Below are positions 50,396 to 60,121 of a DNA stretch of 64,000 bases, one piece after another (position 1 is the first letter of the stretch; the number at the start of each line of letters is the position of its first letter). The position numbers and the translations under genes were made by a program. The stretch is from Shewanella insulae (GTDB lineage: Bacteria > Pseudomonadota > Gammaproteobacteria > Enterobacterales > Shewanellaceae), in NCBI RefSeq assembly GCF_009831655.1, contig NZ_WRPA01000005.1:124001-188000 (forward strand), written 5' to 3'. Under the pieces are notes generated by a model that saw only the letters and a list, made by a program, of their open reading frames with translations, searched no databases and had not been told where the DNA came from.

Positions 50396-50726
50396 GGCCT
50401 TCCTGCATTTTTGTGATTCTTCTAACGAGCGACGTCATCTAGGCATGTGATTCAGATAGATACAAAGTGTTACCTGTGTAATGAGTCTGTGCATTCTATC
50501 TTAAGTTTATTTCAGATGCTAAGGGACATTTGCAGTAGCTCATGCTGTAGATAGAGACAATTGTGGTGTGATCATCGAAAAGTCGGTGATGATTTAGTCG
50601 TTGCAAGCCATGATCTATCAGGGGCTGGATTTACCCTCTATCTCATTGGCTCAGGCTTGACTAGATTCTGTCGCTATTACTGTCGGGTATTTATCTGCAG
50701 GCAAGTGCGGTAGCGGTTGATGGCCG
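50396..50726. other. Intergenic region, nothing recognised
   Basis: About 330 bases between two minus-strand genes. I see no ORF, clear terminator or repeat. It must carry the promoter of the diguanylate cyclase gene. Confidence 0.4.
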
Positions 50727-51233
50727 TTACCTGGTACGATTTTTCCACTTAAATAGGATCGAATATTTCCACAGATTGTGGACGACAAAGTAACCCATGG
50801 CGGAAAAGATGATCCCAAACACCAGACAGCCGAGCAAGAAGGGTGGGCCTATGGTGAAGAGAGAAGCCTCGATCCATTGCCAACTGGCTTCGAAGACAAA
50901 ATTTTGGGGAGGATGACCGAGCAGTTTGGCGCCAAAGAGGTAGGCGGCGTAGAACATAAAGGGCATGGTGACAGGGTTGGTGACCCAGACTAAGGCGACG
51001 GCGACAGGCAAGTTACAGTTAAACAGGATAGCCAGCGCCGCGGCTAATACCATCTGAAATGGCATGGGGATCCAGGCGACAAACAGGCCGACCGCGAAGG
51101 CGAGGGGAGCGGAGCGTCGATTCAGGGCCCAGAGGTTTGGCTTGTGAAGCAGCTTACCGAACATCTGCAGATGCTTATGATTCTGCAGCGTCTCGGGCTT
51201 GGGCATATATCGTTGAATGAATTTTTTTGGCAT
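50727..51233 (-). CDS. DUF2062 membrane protein
   Basis: The family has unknown function and consists of small inner-membrane proteins. The 168 residues show the signature LNRRSAPLAFAVGLFVAWIPMPFQMVLA and LVWVTNPVTMPFMF. Three hydrophobic segments are visible (about 43-70, 73-97 and 125-155). It is divergent from comEC by about 30 bases. Confidence 0.88.
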   Translation of the reverse strand: MPKKFIQRYMPKPETLQNHKHLQMFGKLLHKPNLWALNRRSAPLAFAVGLFVAWIPMPFQMVLAAALAILFNCNLPVAVALVWVTNPVTMPFMFYAAYLFGAKLLGHPPQNFVFEASWQWIEASLFTIGPPFLLGCLVFGIIFSAMGYFVVHNLWKYSILFKWKNRTR

Positions 51234-51264
51234 AGCTTAGTGTTGCAGTCTTAAATTATTCATT

Positions 51265-53553
51265 ATGAATCGATTCATGTTTGGCTATTGTGCCACGCTC
51301 ATCTCTGCACTGCTCTGGCCTGTCTTGCCAGCCATTTCCCTTGCATGTGCCGTCTTAGTGATTGCCGTCATCATGCTGAAATGGTCGAAACTATTGGCCG
51401 GTAGCCTCTTGGCTATAGCTTGGATGAGTCTATTTTGCCACCAACTTTTGGTTTTTACGCCTGATAAATCGAGCGAGCTGCCATCAGTAAGGGGCGAAAT
51501 CATATCACTAGTTTATCGAAACGGCGACTGGATAAATGCCGATATTCGTATTTTAACGGGGCATCCCCCTCATTTTCCTGATAAATATTTGCGCCTGCGT
51601 TGGCAAAGCGAACAAAAAGTCGCCATCGGTGAGGTGTGGCAATTCACCCTTGCCCCTAAGCCCATTACCAGTGTGTTAAATCAAGGGGGATTTAATCAGC
51701 AGGCCTATCAACTCTCGAAGCACATCATAGGCAAGGGCAGGGTCATTGCGGCCAGGCGCCTGTCGCCGCCTCTGGGAATGCGGGCAAAACTGCTTACACA
51801 GTTGCGCCAGGCTGTTGCAACGCTTCCTAATGGCGACCTGATGCTGGCGTTGATGCTAGGAGATAAGCAGCTGATAAGCGATAGCCATTGGCAAGGGCTG
51901 AGGCAAAGCGGCACAGGTCATCTGGTGACCATCTCAGGGCTGCATCTGTCGGTGCTGGCGCTTTGGGTGATGGGGTTGGGGGGCCTTCTGTTAGGACGGC
52001 TGACTCCTCGTATGGGACTCGGCAACCGTCAGGCCATCGCATTGGTGGCCTTGCTTTGCTGTGGGATCTATGCCTTTCTTGCCGGACTTGGGCTGCCGAC
52101 CCAAAGGGCGCTCATCATGTTGGTGATGGTGATTCTGCTTGGTCTCATTCGGCGCTACGCATCGCCCTTCGAGCGGCTATTGTGGGCCTTGTTTATCGTC
52201 TTGCTGCTGGATCCTTTAAGTATTCTCGGCGCCGGACTCTGGCTCTCCTTTGGCGCGCTGGCCATTATTCTCTGGTTCACTCAAGCTCTACCCGCACCAG
52301 AGGAGGGACTAACACCCTTGCAGAGGCTGAAATGGCGCCTCGGGCAGATGTGGCAGATCCAGTGGCGCTTGAGTTTATCGCTAGGTTTGTTGCAGGGCCT
52401 CTTGTTTGGTGGCTTTGCGCCTTACGCCCTGATTTTTAACCTGATCTTTGTGCCTTGGTTTAGTATTGTGGTGATCCCCTTAAGTTTCATGGCGCTGATG
52501 ATCTGGACAATCAGCATTTATCTCGGCGTGCCCATTAGCCTGCCACTCTATTTATTAGATCTTGCCATTTCTCCTATGACTCTCGCTTTCGATTGGCTAG
52601 GGGAGCTGCCACTTCACTGGCTGCCCGCATCGATGCAGCTTGTCTCAGCATTAGTGTTTGCCCTGCTTGGCATTATTCTTTGGCGACTCGCCTCGGGTGC
52701 CTGGCGCTGGATGATCCCCGTGTTGCTCATGCCCCTGTGTCTTTGGTTTTTACCACAGAGATTAATGGATCCTCACCGCTGGCAGGTTCATCTGCTTGAT
52801 GTCGGACAAGGGCTGAGTTTGGTGGTCGAGAAACAGGGGCGGGCACTAATCTATGACACTGGCGCTGCCTTTGGTGAGCACTTTAGTTACGCAGAGAGAG
52901 TCATAGTGCCCTTCTTGCATTATCGCGGAATAGGCGAGCTGGACTACCTGGTGCTCAGCCATGGGGATAACGACCATTCCGGCGGCGCAGATTATTTGTT
53001 AAGTCAGTACCCTAAGTTGAATTTGGTGACAGATCTCAGCTTTCCCGGCGCCATCGACTGTCGCCCTAAGAAAATGCGTTGGCAGGGATTAAGTGTCGAT
53101 CTGCTTGGGCCGCTGGTGGCCGGGGCTGGCAACAATGGCTCCTGTATTGTACGGATCAGCGATGGAGAGCAAAGCGTGCTGATCCCCGGAGATATCGAGA
53201 GCGAGGGTGAGCGGTTACTGTTAGCGCAGGCATCAAAGGAGGTGCAAAGCACAGTCCTGATCGCCGCACACCATGGCAGTAACACCTCTTCGAGTCGTGC
53301 CTTTATTCAGGTTAATCAGCCAGACATCGTGCTCTACGCGGCCGGATTTAATAATCGCTACGGCTTTCCCAAGGCCGAGGTGGTGCGGCGCTTCAATGAG
53401 ACAGAGGCGCGCCAATACAGCACGGGAGACAACGGCCAGCTGAGTTTGACACTCGATCGGGACGGAGTAACCGTGGCGGGTTATCGTACCGACTTGGCGC
53501 CTTTTTGGTACAATCAACGCTTTGAATTTGGTGAGTTTGGCAATCCAGAGTAG
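51265..53553 (+). CDS. comEC: ComEC/Rec2 DNA-internalisation channel protein
   Basis: ComEC moves single-stranded DNA across the inner membrane in natural transformation. The 762-residue protein has about ten hydrophobic helices (first from residue 5), an N-terminal OB-like domain (DUF4131, about 50-165), and the competence core HLVTISGLHLSVLALW. A C-terminal metallo-beta-lactamase domain follows (VHLLDVGQGLSLVVE, LSHGDNDHSGG, IAAHHGS). It is intact, unlike many degenerate copies. No other competence gene is in view. MsbA follows after 34 bases. Confidence 0.93.
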   Translation: MNRFMFGYCATLISALLWPVLPAISLACAVLVIAVIMLKWSKLLAGSLLAIAWMSLFCHQLLVFTPDKSSELPSVRGEIISLVYRNGDWINADIRILTGHPPHFPDKYLRLRWQSEQKVAIGEVWQFTLAPKPITSVLNQGGFNQQAYQLSKHIIGKGRVIAARRLSPPLGMRAKLLTQLRQAVATLPNGDLMLALMLGDKQLISDSHWQGLRQSGTGHLVTISGLHLSVLALWVMGLGGLLLGRLTPRMGLGNRQAIALVALLCCGIYAFLAGLGLPTQRALIMLVMVILLGLIRRYASPFERLLWALFIVLLLDPLSILGAGLWLSFGALAIILWFTQALPAPEEGLTPLQRLKWRLGQMWQIQWRLSLSLGLLQGLLFGGFAPYALIFNLIFVPWFSIVVIPLSFMALMIWTISIYLGVPISLPLYLLDLAISPMTLAFDWLGELPLHWLPASMQLVSALVFALLGIILWRLASGAWRWMIPVLLMPLCLWFLPQRLMDPHRWQVHLLDVGQGLSLVVEKQGRALIYDTGAAFGEHFSYAERVIVPFLHYRGIGELDYLVLSHGDNDHSGGADYLLSQYPKLNLVTDLSFPGAIDCRPKKMRWQGLSVDLLGPLVAGAGNNGSCIVRISDGEQSVLIPGDIESEGERLLLAQASKEVQSTVLIAAHHGSNTSSSRAFIQVNQPDIVLYAAGFNNRYGFPKAEVVRRFNETEARQYSTGDNGQLSLTLDRDGVTVAGYRTDLAPFWYNQRFEFGEFGNPE

Positions 53554-53587
53554 AATACGTTTTTTTGCACCTACGATAGAATCCTGA

Positions 53588-55402
53588 ATGACAAATTCTT
53601 CGAAAAGTGAAGTGAGCAGCGTTTTTCTCAGACTGCTGACTTATCTTGTCCCGCTAAAAGGGGTGTTATTTTTGTCTGTGTTCGGCCTAGTGCTTTATGG
53701 CTTGGTGGACGCAACCTTCATTTATTCAATTAAACCTTTTATTGATCAAGGTTTTGCCAGCAATGTGCCGACAACACCGGGTCTGGTGGAAGGTGTCGAC
53801 CTCGGCATGGGCGGTGGCTTTAACTCCGACAGCGACGTGTTGAAAACAGCGCCTTTCGTGGTGATAGGCTTGTTTACCCTGAGGGGCCTGGCTAACTTTC
53901 TCTCCACCTATGGGATCTCCTATATCAGTGCGCGCATGATCATGGATATGCGTCAGCAAGTGTTCGAGCATTACCTGAAATTGCCAGTGAGCTATATCGA
54001 TGCCGAAAGCAGCGGGAACTTGATCTCCCGAGTGACCTTCGATACCGAGCAGATCGCCAGGGCATCGGGCAGTGCGCTGATCACCATAGTACGTGACGGC
54101 ATCACTGTTATTGGCATGCTGGGGGTGATGTTCTATAACTCCTGGAAACTCTCTCTCTGTATTTTGATCGTTGGGCCTCTGATCGGTCTGGTGATTGCCG
54201 TGGTCAGCCGTAAGTTCCGTAAGGTCTCGAAACAGATCCAGACCGCCATGGGCGGGGTGACCTCGGTTACCGAGCAGATGATCAAGGGGCACAAGAATGT
54301 GTTGGTCTTCGGTGGTCAACAGGCCGAGTCCCAACGTTTTGCCAAGGTAAACGACGATAACCGCTCGCGCACCATGAAACTGGCTCTGGCCCAGGCGATC
54401 AGTCAGCCCTTGGTGATGGTGATAGGCTCTCTGGCGCTGGCTTTCGTGCTTTATGCCTCTAGCCTCGAGAGCATGCGCGCCGACCTCACCGCGGGTACCT
54501 TTGCCACTATCCTAGCGGCTATGCTCGCCATGTTGCAGCCAATTAAGAGTCTGACCCGGGTAAACGCAGAGTTTCAGCGGGGTATTGCTGCCTGTAGTAC
54601 CATCTTTGCCGTGTTAGATACCCCGGCCGAGGTGGATAATGGCACCTACGAGAAGCAAAGAGTCGAGGGTCGCCTGAGCTTCGATAAGGTTAATTTCCGT
54701 TATGATAATCAAGAAGGCTTAGCCCTGAAGGAAGTGGACTTCACGGTTAATCCTGGGGAAACTTTGGCCCTGGTTGGTCGCAGCGGTTCGGGTAAGTCGA
54801 CCATCGCCAGCCTGATCACCCGTTTCTACTCAGATCTCGATAGCGGCGATATTCGCCTGGACGATGTGAGTCTGAGGGACTACAAGCTGGCGTCCTTGCG
54901 CCGTCAGGTCGCACTGGTGTCACAGCAGGTAACCCTTATCAACGATACCATTGCCGCTAACATCGCCTATGCCTATCCGGGCGAAGTCACCGAGGCGCAG
55001 ATCATAGATGCGGCCAAGCTGGCCAATGCCTGGGAGTTTATCAGCAACTTGCCCGAGGGGATCGATACCCAGGTCGGCGAAAACGGCGTCATGCTCTCTG
55101 GTGGTCAGCGCCAACGCATCGCCATTGCCAGAGCGATACTGCGCGACGCGCCTATCCTGATCCTCGATGAGGCGACCTCGGCGCTGGATACCGAATCGGA
55201 GAAGGCTATTCAGACAGGTCTGGATAATCTCAGACAGAATCGCACCTCAATCGTGATCGCTCACCGTTTGTCGACAGTTGAAAACGCCGATCAGATCTTA
55301 GTGGTGGATCAGGGGAAGGTGGTCGAGCGTGGTACCCACAGCGAGCTGCTTGCTAAGCAGGGGATCTATTACAACCTGTACCAGATGCAGTTTGGTAGCT
55401 AA
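53588..55402 (+). CDS. msbA: Lipid A export ATP-binding/permease protein MsbA
   Basis: MsbA flips core-lipid A across the inner membrane. The 604-residue half-transporter has six helices in the first 340 residues and an ATPase with Walker A GRSGSGKST, signature LSGGQRQRIAIARAIL, Walker B ILILDEATSALD and switch His in IAHRLST. It is slightly longer than E. coli (582), the extra residues lying in the first periplasmic loop (GVDLGMGGGFNSDSD). lpxK begins five bases after it. Confidence 0.96.
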   Translation: MTNSSKSEVSSVFLRLLTYLVPLKGVLFLSVFGLVLYGLVDATFIYSIKPFIDQGFASNVPTTPGLVEGVDLGMGGGFNSDSDVLKTAPFVVIGLFTLRGLANFLSTYGISYISARMIMDMRQQVFEHYLKLPVSYIDAESSGNLISRVTFDTEQIARASGSALITIVRDGITVIGMLGVMFYNSWKLSLCILIVGPLIGLVIAVVSRKFRKVSKQIQTAMGGVTSVTEQMIKGHKNVLVFGGQQAESQRFAKVNDDNRSRTMKLALAQAISQPLVMVIGSLALAFVLYASSLESMRADLTAGTFATILAAMLAMLQPIKSLTRVNAEFQRGIAACSTIFAVLDTPAEVDNGTYEKQRVEGRLSFDKVNFRYDNQEGLALKEVDFTVNPGETLALVGRSGSGKSTIASLITRFYSDLDSGDIRLDDVSLRDYKLASLRRQVALVSQQVTLINDTIAANIAYAYPGEVTEAQIIDAAKLANAWEFISNLPEGIDTQVGENGVMLSGGQRQRIAIARAILRDAPILILDEATSALDTESEKAIQTGLDNLRQNRTSIVIAHRLSTVENADQILVVDQGKVVERGTHSELLAKQGIYYNLYQMQFGS

Positions 55403-55407
55403 CCAGT

Positions 55408-56442
55408 ATGCAGGCGTTGGTTAATCGACTCTGGTATGACAGGCAGGCCGGTGTTCACTGGCTGCTTGTTCTGCTGCTTCTGCCTTTAAGTGGTTTGTTT
55501 TATCTGCTGACGAGCCTCAGACGGCAGCTGTTTCGTTTGGGGCTTAAATCAAGCGCTCGGCTCGATGTGCCAGTGATAGTGGTGGGCAACATCACGGTAG
55601 GTGGCAGCGGCAAGACGCCCACGGTTATCTATCTCATCGAACTGCTTCGCCATAACGGTTATCGCCCAGGGGTGATCAGTCGCGGCTATGGTGTCGAGTT
55701 TACGGGCTGTAAGCGGGTTATTGCTGGCATGCCGGCCAGTGAAGTGGGCGATGAGCCGGCCATGATTGTGGCGCGCACTCAGGTGCCTATGGTGATAGGC
55801 CGGGATCGCGTCGCGGCCGGTAAAGCCCTACGGGAATGGCAGGCGGTGGATGTGATCATCAGCGACGATGGTCTGCAACATTATCGACTCGAACGAGATA
55901 TTGAGATCTTAGTGCTCGATGGCAAGCGCCGCTTCGGTAATGGTCTGCTGTTACCTGCAGGACCCCTGCGAGAAGGACGCTGGCGTCAGCGCACCGTCGA
56001 TTTTACCTTAGTCAATGGTGAAAGCGCCCATCCGGAGGAGTTTGAGATGGCGCTGGCTCCCGGCAACTGGCGCAGCGTGGCAGATGGCGAGCTGGTCTCA
56101 GCTAATTTAACTGGGAGCCCAGCCGATAATCCGCTTTCTGAGAGCGTGGCCATCGCCGGGATTGGCAATCCTCAGCGATTCTTCGATACCCTTACCCATA
56201 TAGGGGTTCATCCCGTTCACCAACATGCCTTCGATGATCATCAGGTCTACAGCCTAGAAGCCATAGAGACGGTCGCGGCGGGTCGGGGCGTGCTGATGAC
56301 AGAGAAAGATGCGGTTAAATGTCGCGAATTTGCAAAGTCTAACTGGTGCTATTTGCCGGTAGATGCCAAGATAGCCCCAGAATTTGAACAGCAATTGTTA
56401 ACGCTGCTAAGGCGGCGCGAAAACGTACAACAAGGAAATTAA
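55408..56442 (+). CDS. lpxK: Tetraacyldisaccharide 4'-kinase
   Basis: LpxK phosphorylates the 4' position of the lipid A disaccharide, making lipid IVA. The 344-residue protein has an N-terminal membrane helix (about 18-38) and the P-loop [27 protein letters not shown] and [19 protein letters not shown] follow. It completes the msbA-lpxK pair found in most gammaproteobacteria. The next gene starts one base after the stop. Confidence 0.96.
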   Translation: MQALVNRLWYDRQAGVHWLLVLLLLPLSGLFYLLTSLRRQLFRLGLKSSARLDVPVIVVGNITVGGSGKTPTVIYLIELLRHNGYRPGVISRGYGVEFTGCKRVIAGMPASEVGDEPAMIVARTQVPMVIGRDRVAAGKALREWQAVDVIISDDGLQHYRLERDIEILVLDGKRRFGNGLLLPAGPLREGRWRQRTVDFTLVNGESAHPEEFEMALAPGNWRSVADGELVSANLTGSPADNPLSESVAIAGIGNPQRFFDTLTHIGVHPVHQHAFDDHQVYSLEAIETVAAGRGVLMTEKDAVKCREFAKSNWCYLPVDAKIAPEFEQQLLTLLRRRENVQQGN

Positions 56443-56443
56443 C

Positions 56444-56623
56444 ATGGCGTTTGATAAGAAACTTTTAGAGATAGTTGCCTGCCCTGTGTGTAAGGGTAAA
56501 CTTGAATATGACAAGGCTAATCAGCAGCTTATCTGTAGGGCTGATCGTTTGGCCTATGCCATTAACGAAGGGATCCCCGTACTGCTTGAAAATAAGGCGA
56601 CGCCTTGGAACGAAGAGGCCTAA
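56444..56623 (+). CDS. ycaR: Trm112-like small zinc-ribbon protein (YcaR family)
   Basis: The 59-residue protein begins [20 protein letters not shown] and continues with a [17 protein letters not shown] stretch, the UPF0434/Trm112 signature. Family members are methyltransferase partners or unknown; the bacterial role is open. CPVC with a later Cys in ICRADRLAY offers three of four metal ligands. CAAGGAAAT lies just upstream. It is co-transcribed with msbA-lpxK, as in E. coli. Confidence 0.92.
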   Translation: MAFDKKLLEIVACPVCKGKLEYDKANQQLICRADRLAYAINEGIPVLLENKATPWNEEA

Positions 56624-56649
56624 GCCTAGGTTTCGAGGAGCCGAAATAG

Positions 56650-56673
56650 AGGCGTGCCTTTTGGCACGTCTTT
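56650..56673 (+). terminator. Weak Rho-independent terminator after ycaR
   Basis: GGCGTGCC/GGCACGTC has one wobble pair and a TTTT loop, but only three T follow. Confidence 0.5.
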
Positions 56674-56804
56674 AGTTTTCCCCACTATTCTTATCTTTAC
56701 GTTAGCCTGGCGCCGCTCAGAGTTTCCCCGTTTAGGCGCCCAGTCATTGCTTTTGCCTAAGTTTGCACACATAATCCCCTTTCACTTTTACCGGAGTAGC
56801 CTGT

Positions 56805-57524
56805 GTGACGGTTTCCAGCCTTCAACATGTGATTGATAAACTGCTTGTCGAAAATCAGGGCGAACGAATAGTCAGTTTCGAGTACCAGGGACGTAAGTAT
56901 TGGCTTAAGCAGGCCGAGCGTCTCACCGGCGCAATGCGTTGGCTAAAGTCGCAGCCTCAAGCAGCGTTGCAGCTCGAGATTTTAACACTCACTCAACTCG
57001 CCGAGAGCGGGGCACCCGTACCCAAGCTGGTTGCCAGTGGCGAAGGGTTTCTCGTGCTAGCCGATGTGGGGATGCCAATTAGTGGTTGGTTAAATGCAGA
57101 TATTTCGCAGGCCGAAAAACAAGCGATATTATGCGATAGTGCCGCGGGGTTAGCTCGCCTACATCAGAAAGGCTTGGCTCACGGCAGGCCCGCGCTACGG
57201 GATATTTGCTGGGAAGAGGGTGATGTAGCCTTTATCGATTTTGAGGCGAATCAGCAAGACAGCGATATGCATAAGCAGCAGATCAGAGATCTCCTCGTCT
57301 ATATTCACAGTCTATATCGTTACATTGGGCCTCATCCTGAGGTCGTCGAGCCCGTTATTGCTGCTTACCGTGCTGCTGGGGGAGAAACACTCTGGCAGGC
57401 TTCAAAACGAGAGATGGAAAAGTGGCAGTGGCTGAACCTTCTTGTCGCGCCGCTTAAAACCATCGGCGGCAAAGATCTGCGCCCCGTCTATTGGCTGCTG
57501 CGCCACTTTAAACAGACTCTCTAA
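56805..57524 (+). CDS. Kinase-fold protein (Bud32/lipopolysaccharide-kinase-like)
   Basis: This 239-residue protein resembles small bacterial phosphotransferases related to Kdo kinase and Bud32. The N-lobe lysine may be in YWLKQAER. HGRPALRDICW stands where the HGD/HRD catalytic loop is expected, and VAFIDFEAN is the metal-binding DFG-equivalent. The canonical catalytic Asp of HxD is replaced by Arg, with another Asp six residues later. The start is GTG at 56805 (VTVSSLQHV). Neighbouring lpxK suggests an envelope role, which is inference. Confidence 0.65.
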   Translation: MTVSSLQHVIDKLLVENQGERIVSFEYQGRKYWLKQAERLTGAMRWLKSQPQAALQLEILTLTQLAESGAPVPKLVASGEGFLVLADVGMPISGWLNADISQAEKQAILCDSAAGLARLHQKGLAHGRPALRDICWEEGDVAFIDFEANQQDSDMHKQQIRDLLVYIHSLYRYIGPHPEVVEPVIAAYRAAGGETLWQASKREMEKWQWLNLLVAPLKTIGGKDLRPVYWLLRHFKQTL

Positions 57525-57787
57525 TCCCCAAATAATCTCCTACTCACCAGCTCCTTTGCAGTCAATTCTGTGCCATTTGGACGCTATCGCTTTCGCTTGA
57601 TGGTTACAATTGTGATGTGGCAGAGTTTTCATCTGGCGAGGGTTTGAATGGTAGGTGATTTGACTGTTTGTGAGATTTGGTATCGAGTTTTACGCCAGGA
57701 ACTGCTGTTTTGGTAAATTTTATCCACTCATTGTGTATTGATTTATATAGGGTTTTAAAAATTGGTTAAAAAATGATCGATTTTTAG

Positions 57788-57817
57788 TTGAGCTTCTCTT
57801 AAATTAATTGCTAGAAT
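57788..57817 (+). promoter_or_regulatory. Predicted promoter of the riboswitch-protease transcript
   Basis: TTGAGC (57788-57793) and TAGAAT (57812-57817) with an 18-base spacer precede the aptamer by about 55 bases. The preceding 57525-57787 shows nothing recognisable. Confidence 0.45.
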
Positions 57818-57869
57818 GCCCGTGTTCTCTGGGCAGCAGCAGCTTAGAGGTTTAGTTCGAAAGCACTCT

Positions 57870-57955
57870 CGAAACGGCAAACATTAAGAGATTAATGCAC
57901 GCAAAGCCACAGACCCTAATTGCAATGCAAAAGGGTGGCTGGGCTACCGAATGAG
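57870..57955 (+). promoter_or_regulatory. Cyclic-di-GMP-I (GEMM) riboswitch
   Basis: The sequence carries the GEMM-I core in order: ACGGCAAAC, then P2 CATTAA-GAGA-TTAATG with a GNRA tetraloop. The invariant ACGCAAAGCC follows, then P3 (GACCC...GGGTGG) and GGGCTACCGAATG. Spacings match known aptamers such as Vc2 of Vibrio cholerae. The aptamer binds cyclic-di-GMP in the three-way junction. It lies 70 bases upstream of a secreted protease start. No terminator is seen between them, so translation control is more likely than attenuation. Confidence 0.94.
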
Positions 57956-58022
57956 CGTTGATAGAGCCTAGTACTTGTACTTGGAGCTTTCGAAGTGATG
58001 TTGACTTTGAGAGGTCCTAGCT

Positions 58023-60077
58023 ATGAGTTCAGTTCATTGCGCTGTTGCGCGTCCCTTTTCTTCTTTTCTGAAAACCTTTAGTTTTGGTCTATTGGGTGCA
58101 GGCATGTTGTCGGTGTCGGCCGTTATACCTGCCCACGCAGATTCTTCTGCATCGGTAAATGCCGCTGAACACAAAGCCGGACAGCATCAATTAAAAGGTA
58201 TTCTGAGTGTGGCATACACAGATTATGAAGATGAGAAACGCTCAGAATTACATCATAAGGTGACGTTAGATGACGGCAGAGTGGTGCCTTTCAATCTTGT
58301 TGGAAAAAACCTAACTCTGAAGAGTGGTCAAAAGATCACACTCCCAAACAGCGTACTCAAAAATCCGAATCTCTATCCTGAGCAAATTACCTTATTTGAC
58401 GGTGGCGTCAGTTCATCAACCACTACCACGAGCAGCCTAGACGCCATTACAGTATCAGGCGATCGCAGCGTACTAGTGATGTTGGTGAGGTTTGAAAACT
58501 CATCGGGCGAGTATGCCAGTGTTGCAGAGGCTAATGACTTGGTATTTAACCAAGGTAATGCATTCTATCTGGAAAACTCAAATGGGAACGTCAGTTTGAG
58601 CGGCGATACCATAGGTTATTTAACTGTCCCGATGGATAAATATAACTGTGATACCACGGCTATTGGTAATGAAGCCGATATATTAGCCCGTGATCAAGGC
58701 TTTGAGCCAAATGACTATGATCACGTGATGTATGTTATTCAAGCAAATCTAGGTTGTCGTTGGTCTGGCCAGGGTACTGTGGCAGGTTATCCTGGACGTA
58801 CCTGGATTAAAAATTTCCAGATAAAGACGGTCGTTCACGAGCTTGGGCATAACCTTGGGTTACATCACTCCCATAGCAAGGACTGTGGTGAGTCTGTTAG
58901 CGAAGGGACTTGTTCAACAACTGAGTACGGTGACATCTACGATGCAATGGGGGGAGCCGACGAGGGGGCTCATTTCAACGCATTCCAAAAGGAACGCCTA
59001 GGCTGGTTAAATAACCAAGTTACCACAGTGACTAGCGATCAAGTTATCACCTTAGATTATTACGAATCTTTAGAAAGCAACAGCACCCTTGCTGCAAAAA
59101 TCTATCTTGGCAACGACGCCAATGGTAATGCACGCTACTACTACTTGGAATATCGCACTCCAACGGGGTTTGATGCATTTTTATTCGACAAATATGCCAA
59201 CCTAGCAGATTCAATTATTCTGCGTGAGGGGACTGAAAACACGCCTGGTAGCAGCTACCTACTCGATAGTACGCCCATGAGCACCAGCAGCGATTGGACC
59301 GATAGTACCATAGGTGTTGGCCAGACTTTTTATGATGCAGATAATGGTGTGACAATTGAGCTGTTGGCAGCAGATGGCTATCAGGCAACAGTAGGCATTA
59401 GTCACTCAAGCGCAACCACTTGTATCGCCAAGGCGCCAAGTTTAACCGCTATGTCATCAGCTAGTATGCAAACCTGGGAGCAAAAAAGCTTAAGTTATAG
59501 CCTGACTAATAATGATTCTGCAGATTGTCCAAGCACCAATGTGTCACTTGCCGCGACTCTGCCAACTGGATGGAATGGTCAGTGGGATCAAACTGTGATG
59601 ACACTGGCACCACAGCAGACGGCCACAGTTAACTTTACCTTGACTGTTAATGGTGATGTAGGTGCTCAGCAGCTCGCCTTGGTTGCAACACCGAGTAACG
59701 GCAAGACGAATGCTGAACTGTTGCAAACTATCACGGTAGAAGAGACGAGTGTTAACACGGCACCAGTTGCCCTGGCAGATACACTGACACTCACTAGTAA
59801 GACAAGTGGCATAGTTAACGTATTAAGCAATGACAGCGATGCCGAGGGTGATGAGCTTACTGTTGTCGCGGTATCTGCACCAGCTAAGGGAAGTGTGGTG
59901 ATTAATAGCGATAACACTATCACTTACATACCGGGTAAAAGGTTTAAGTCGAGCGATAGCTTTACTTATACGATAAGCGATGGTGAGTTGCAGGCCACGG
60001 CAACCGTTAAAGTCAGCCTGACAACTAGTTCTGGCGACGGTGGTGGAAAGCCTGGCGGAAAAGGAAAGAACAAATAG
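58023..60077 (+). CDS. Secreted metzincin metalloprotease (gametolysin/M11-like) with C-terminal Ig-like domains
   Basis: This 684-residue exported protease carries a signal peptide cleaved near residue 39 (AHA|DSS). The metzincin zinc site HELGHNLGLHH gives ligands His272, His276 and His282 with Glu273. A Met-turn lies at Met309 (YDAMGG). The catalytic part ends near 460. A NEW3/Ig-like domain (about 470-575) and a cadherin-like domain (about 580-665, NTAPVALADTL, LSNDSDAEGDELTV) follow. The tail is Gly/Lys-rich. GAGAGG lies eight bases before the ATG. A cyclic-di-GMP riboswitch sits upstream. Peptidase M6-type is the alternative. Confidence 0.85.
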   Translation: MSSVHCAVARPFSSFLKTFSFGLLGAGMLSVSAVIPAHADSSASVNAAEHKAGQHQLKGILSVAYTDYEDEKRSELHHKVTLDDGRVVPFNLVGKNLTLKSGQKITLPNSVLKNPNLYPEQITLFDGGVSSSTTTTSSLDAITVSGDRSVLVMLVRFENSSGEYASVAEANDLVFNQGNAFYLENSNGNVSLSGDTIGYLTVPMDKYNCDTTAIGNEADILARDQGFEPNDYDHVMYVIQANLGCRWSGQGTVAGYPGRTWIKNFQIKTVVHELGHNLGLHHSHSKDCGESVSEGTCSTTEYGDIYDAMGGADEGAHFNAFQKERLGWLNNQVTTVTSDQVITLDYYESLESNSTLAAKIYLGNDANGNARYYYLEYRTPTGFDAFLFDKYANLADSIILREGTENTPGSSYLLDSTPMSTSSDWTDSTIGVGQTFYDADNGVTIELLAADGYQATVGISHSSATTCIAKAPSLTAMSSASMQTWEQKSLSYSLTNNDSADCPSTNVSLAATLPTGWNGQWDQTVMTLAPQQTATVNFTLTVNGDVGAQQLALVATPSNGKTNAELLQTITVEETSVNTAPVALADTLTLTSKTSGIVNVLSNDSDAEGDELTVVAVSAPAKGSVVINSDNTITYIPGKRFKSSDSFTYTISDGELQATATVKVSLTTSSGDGGGKPGGKGKNK

Positions 60078-60095
60078 TTTTAGTGTATTCTTAAC

Positions 60096-60121
60096 AAAAA
60101 GGGCCATAAGGCCCTTTTTTG
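60096..60121 (+). terminator. Rho-independent terminator of the protease gene
   Basis: GGGCC/GGCCC has an ATAA loop, with A-run before and six T after. Confidence 0.9.
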
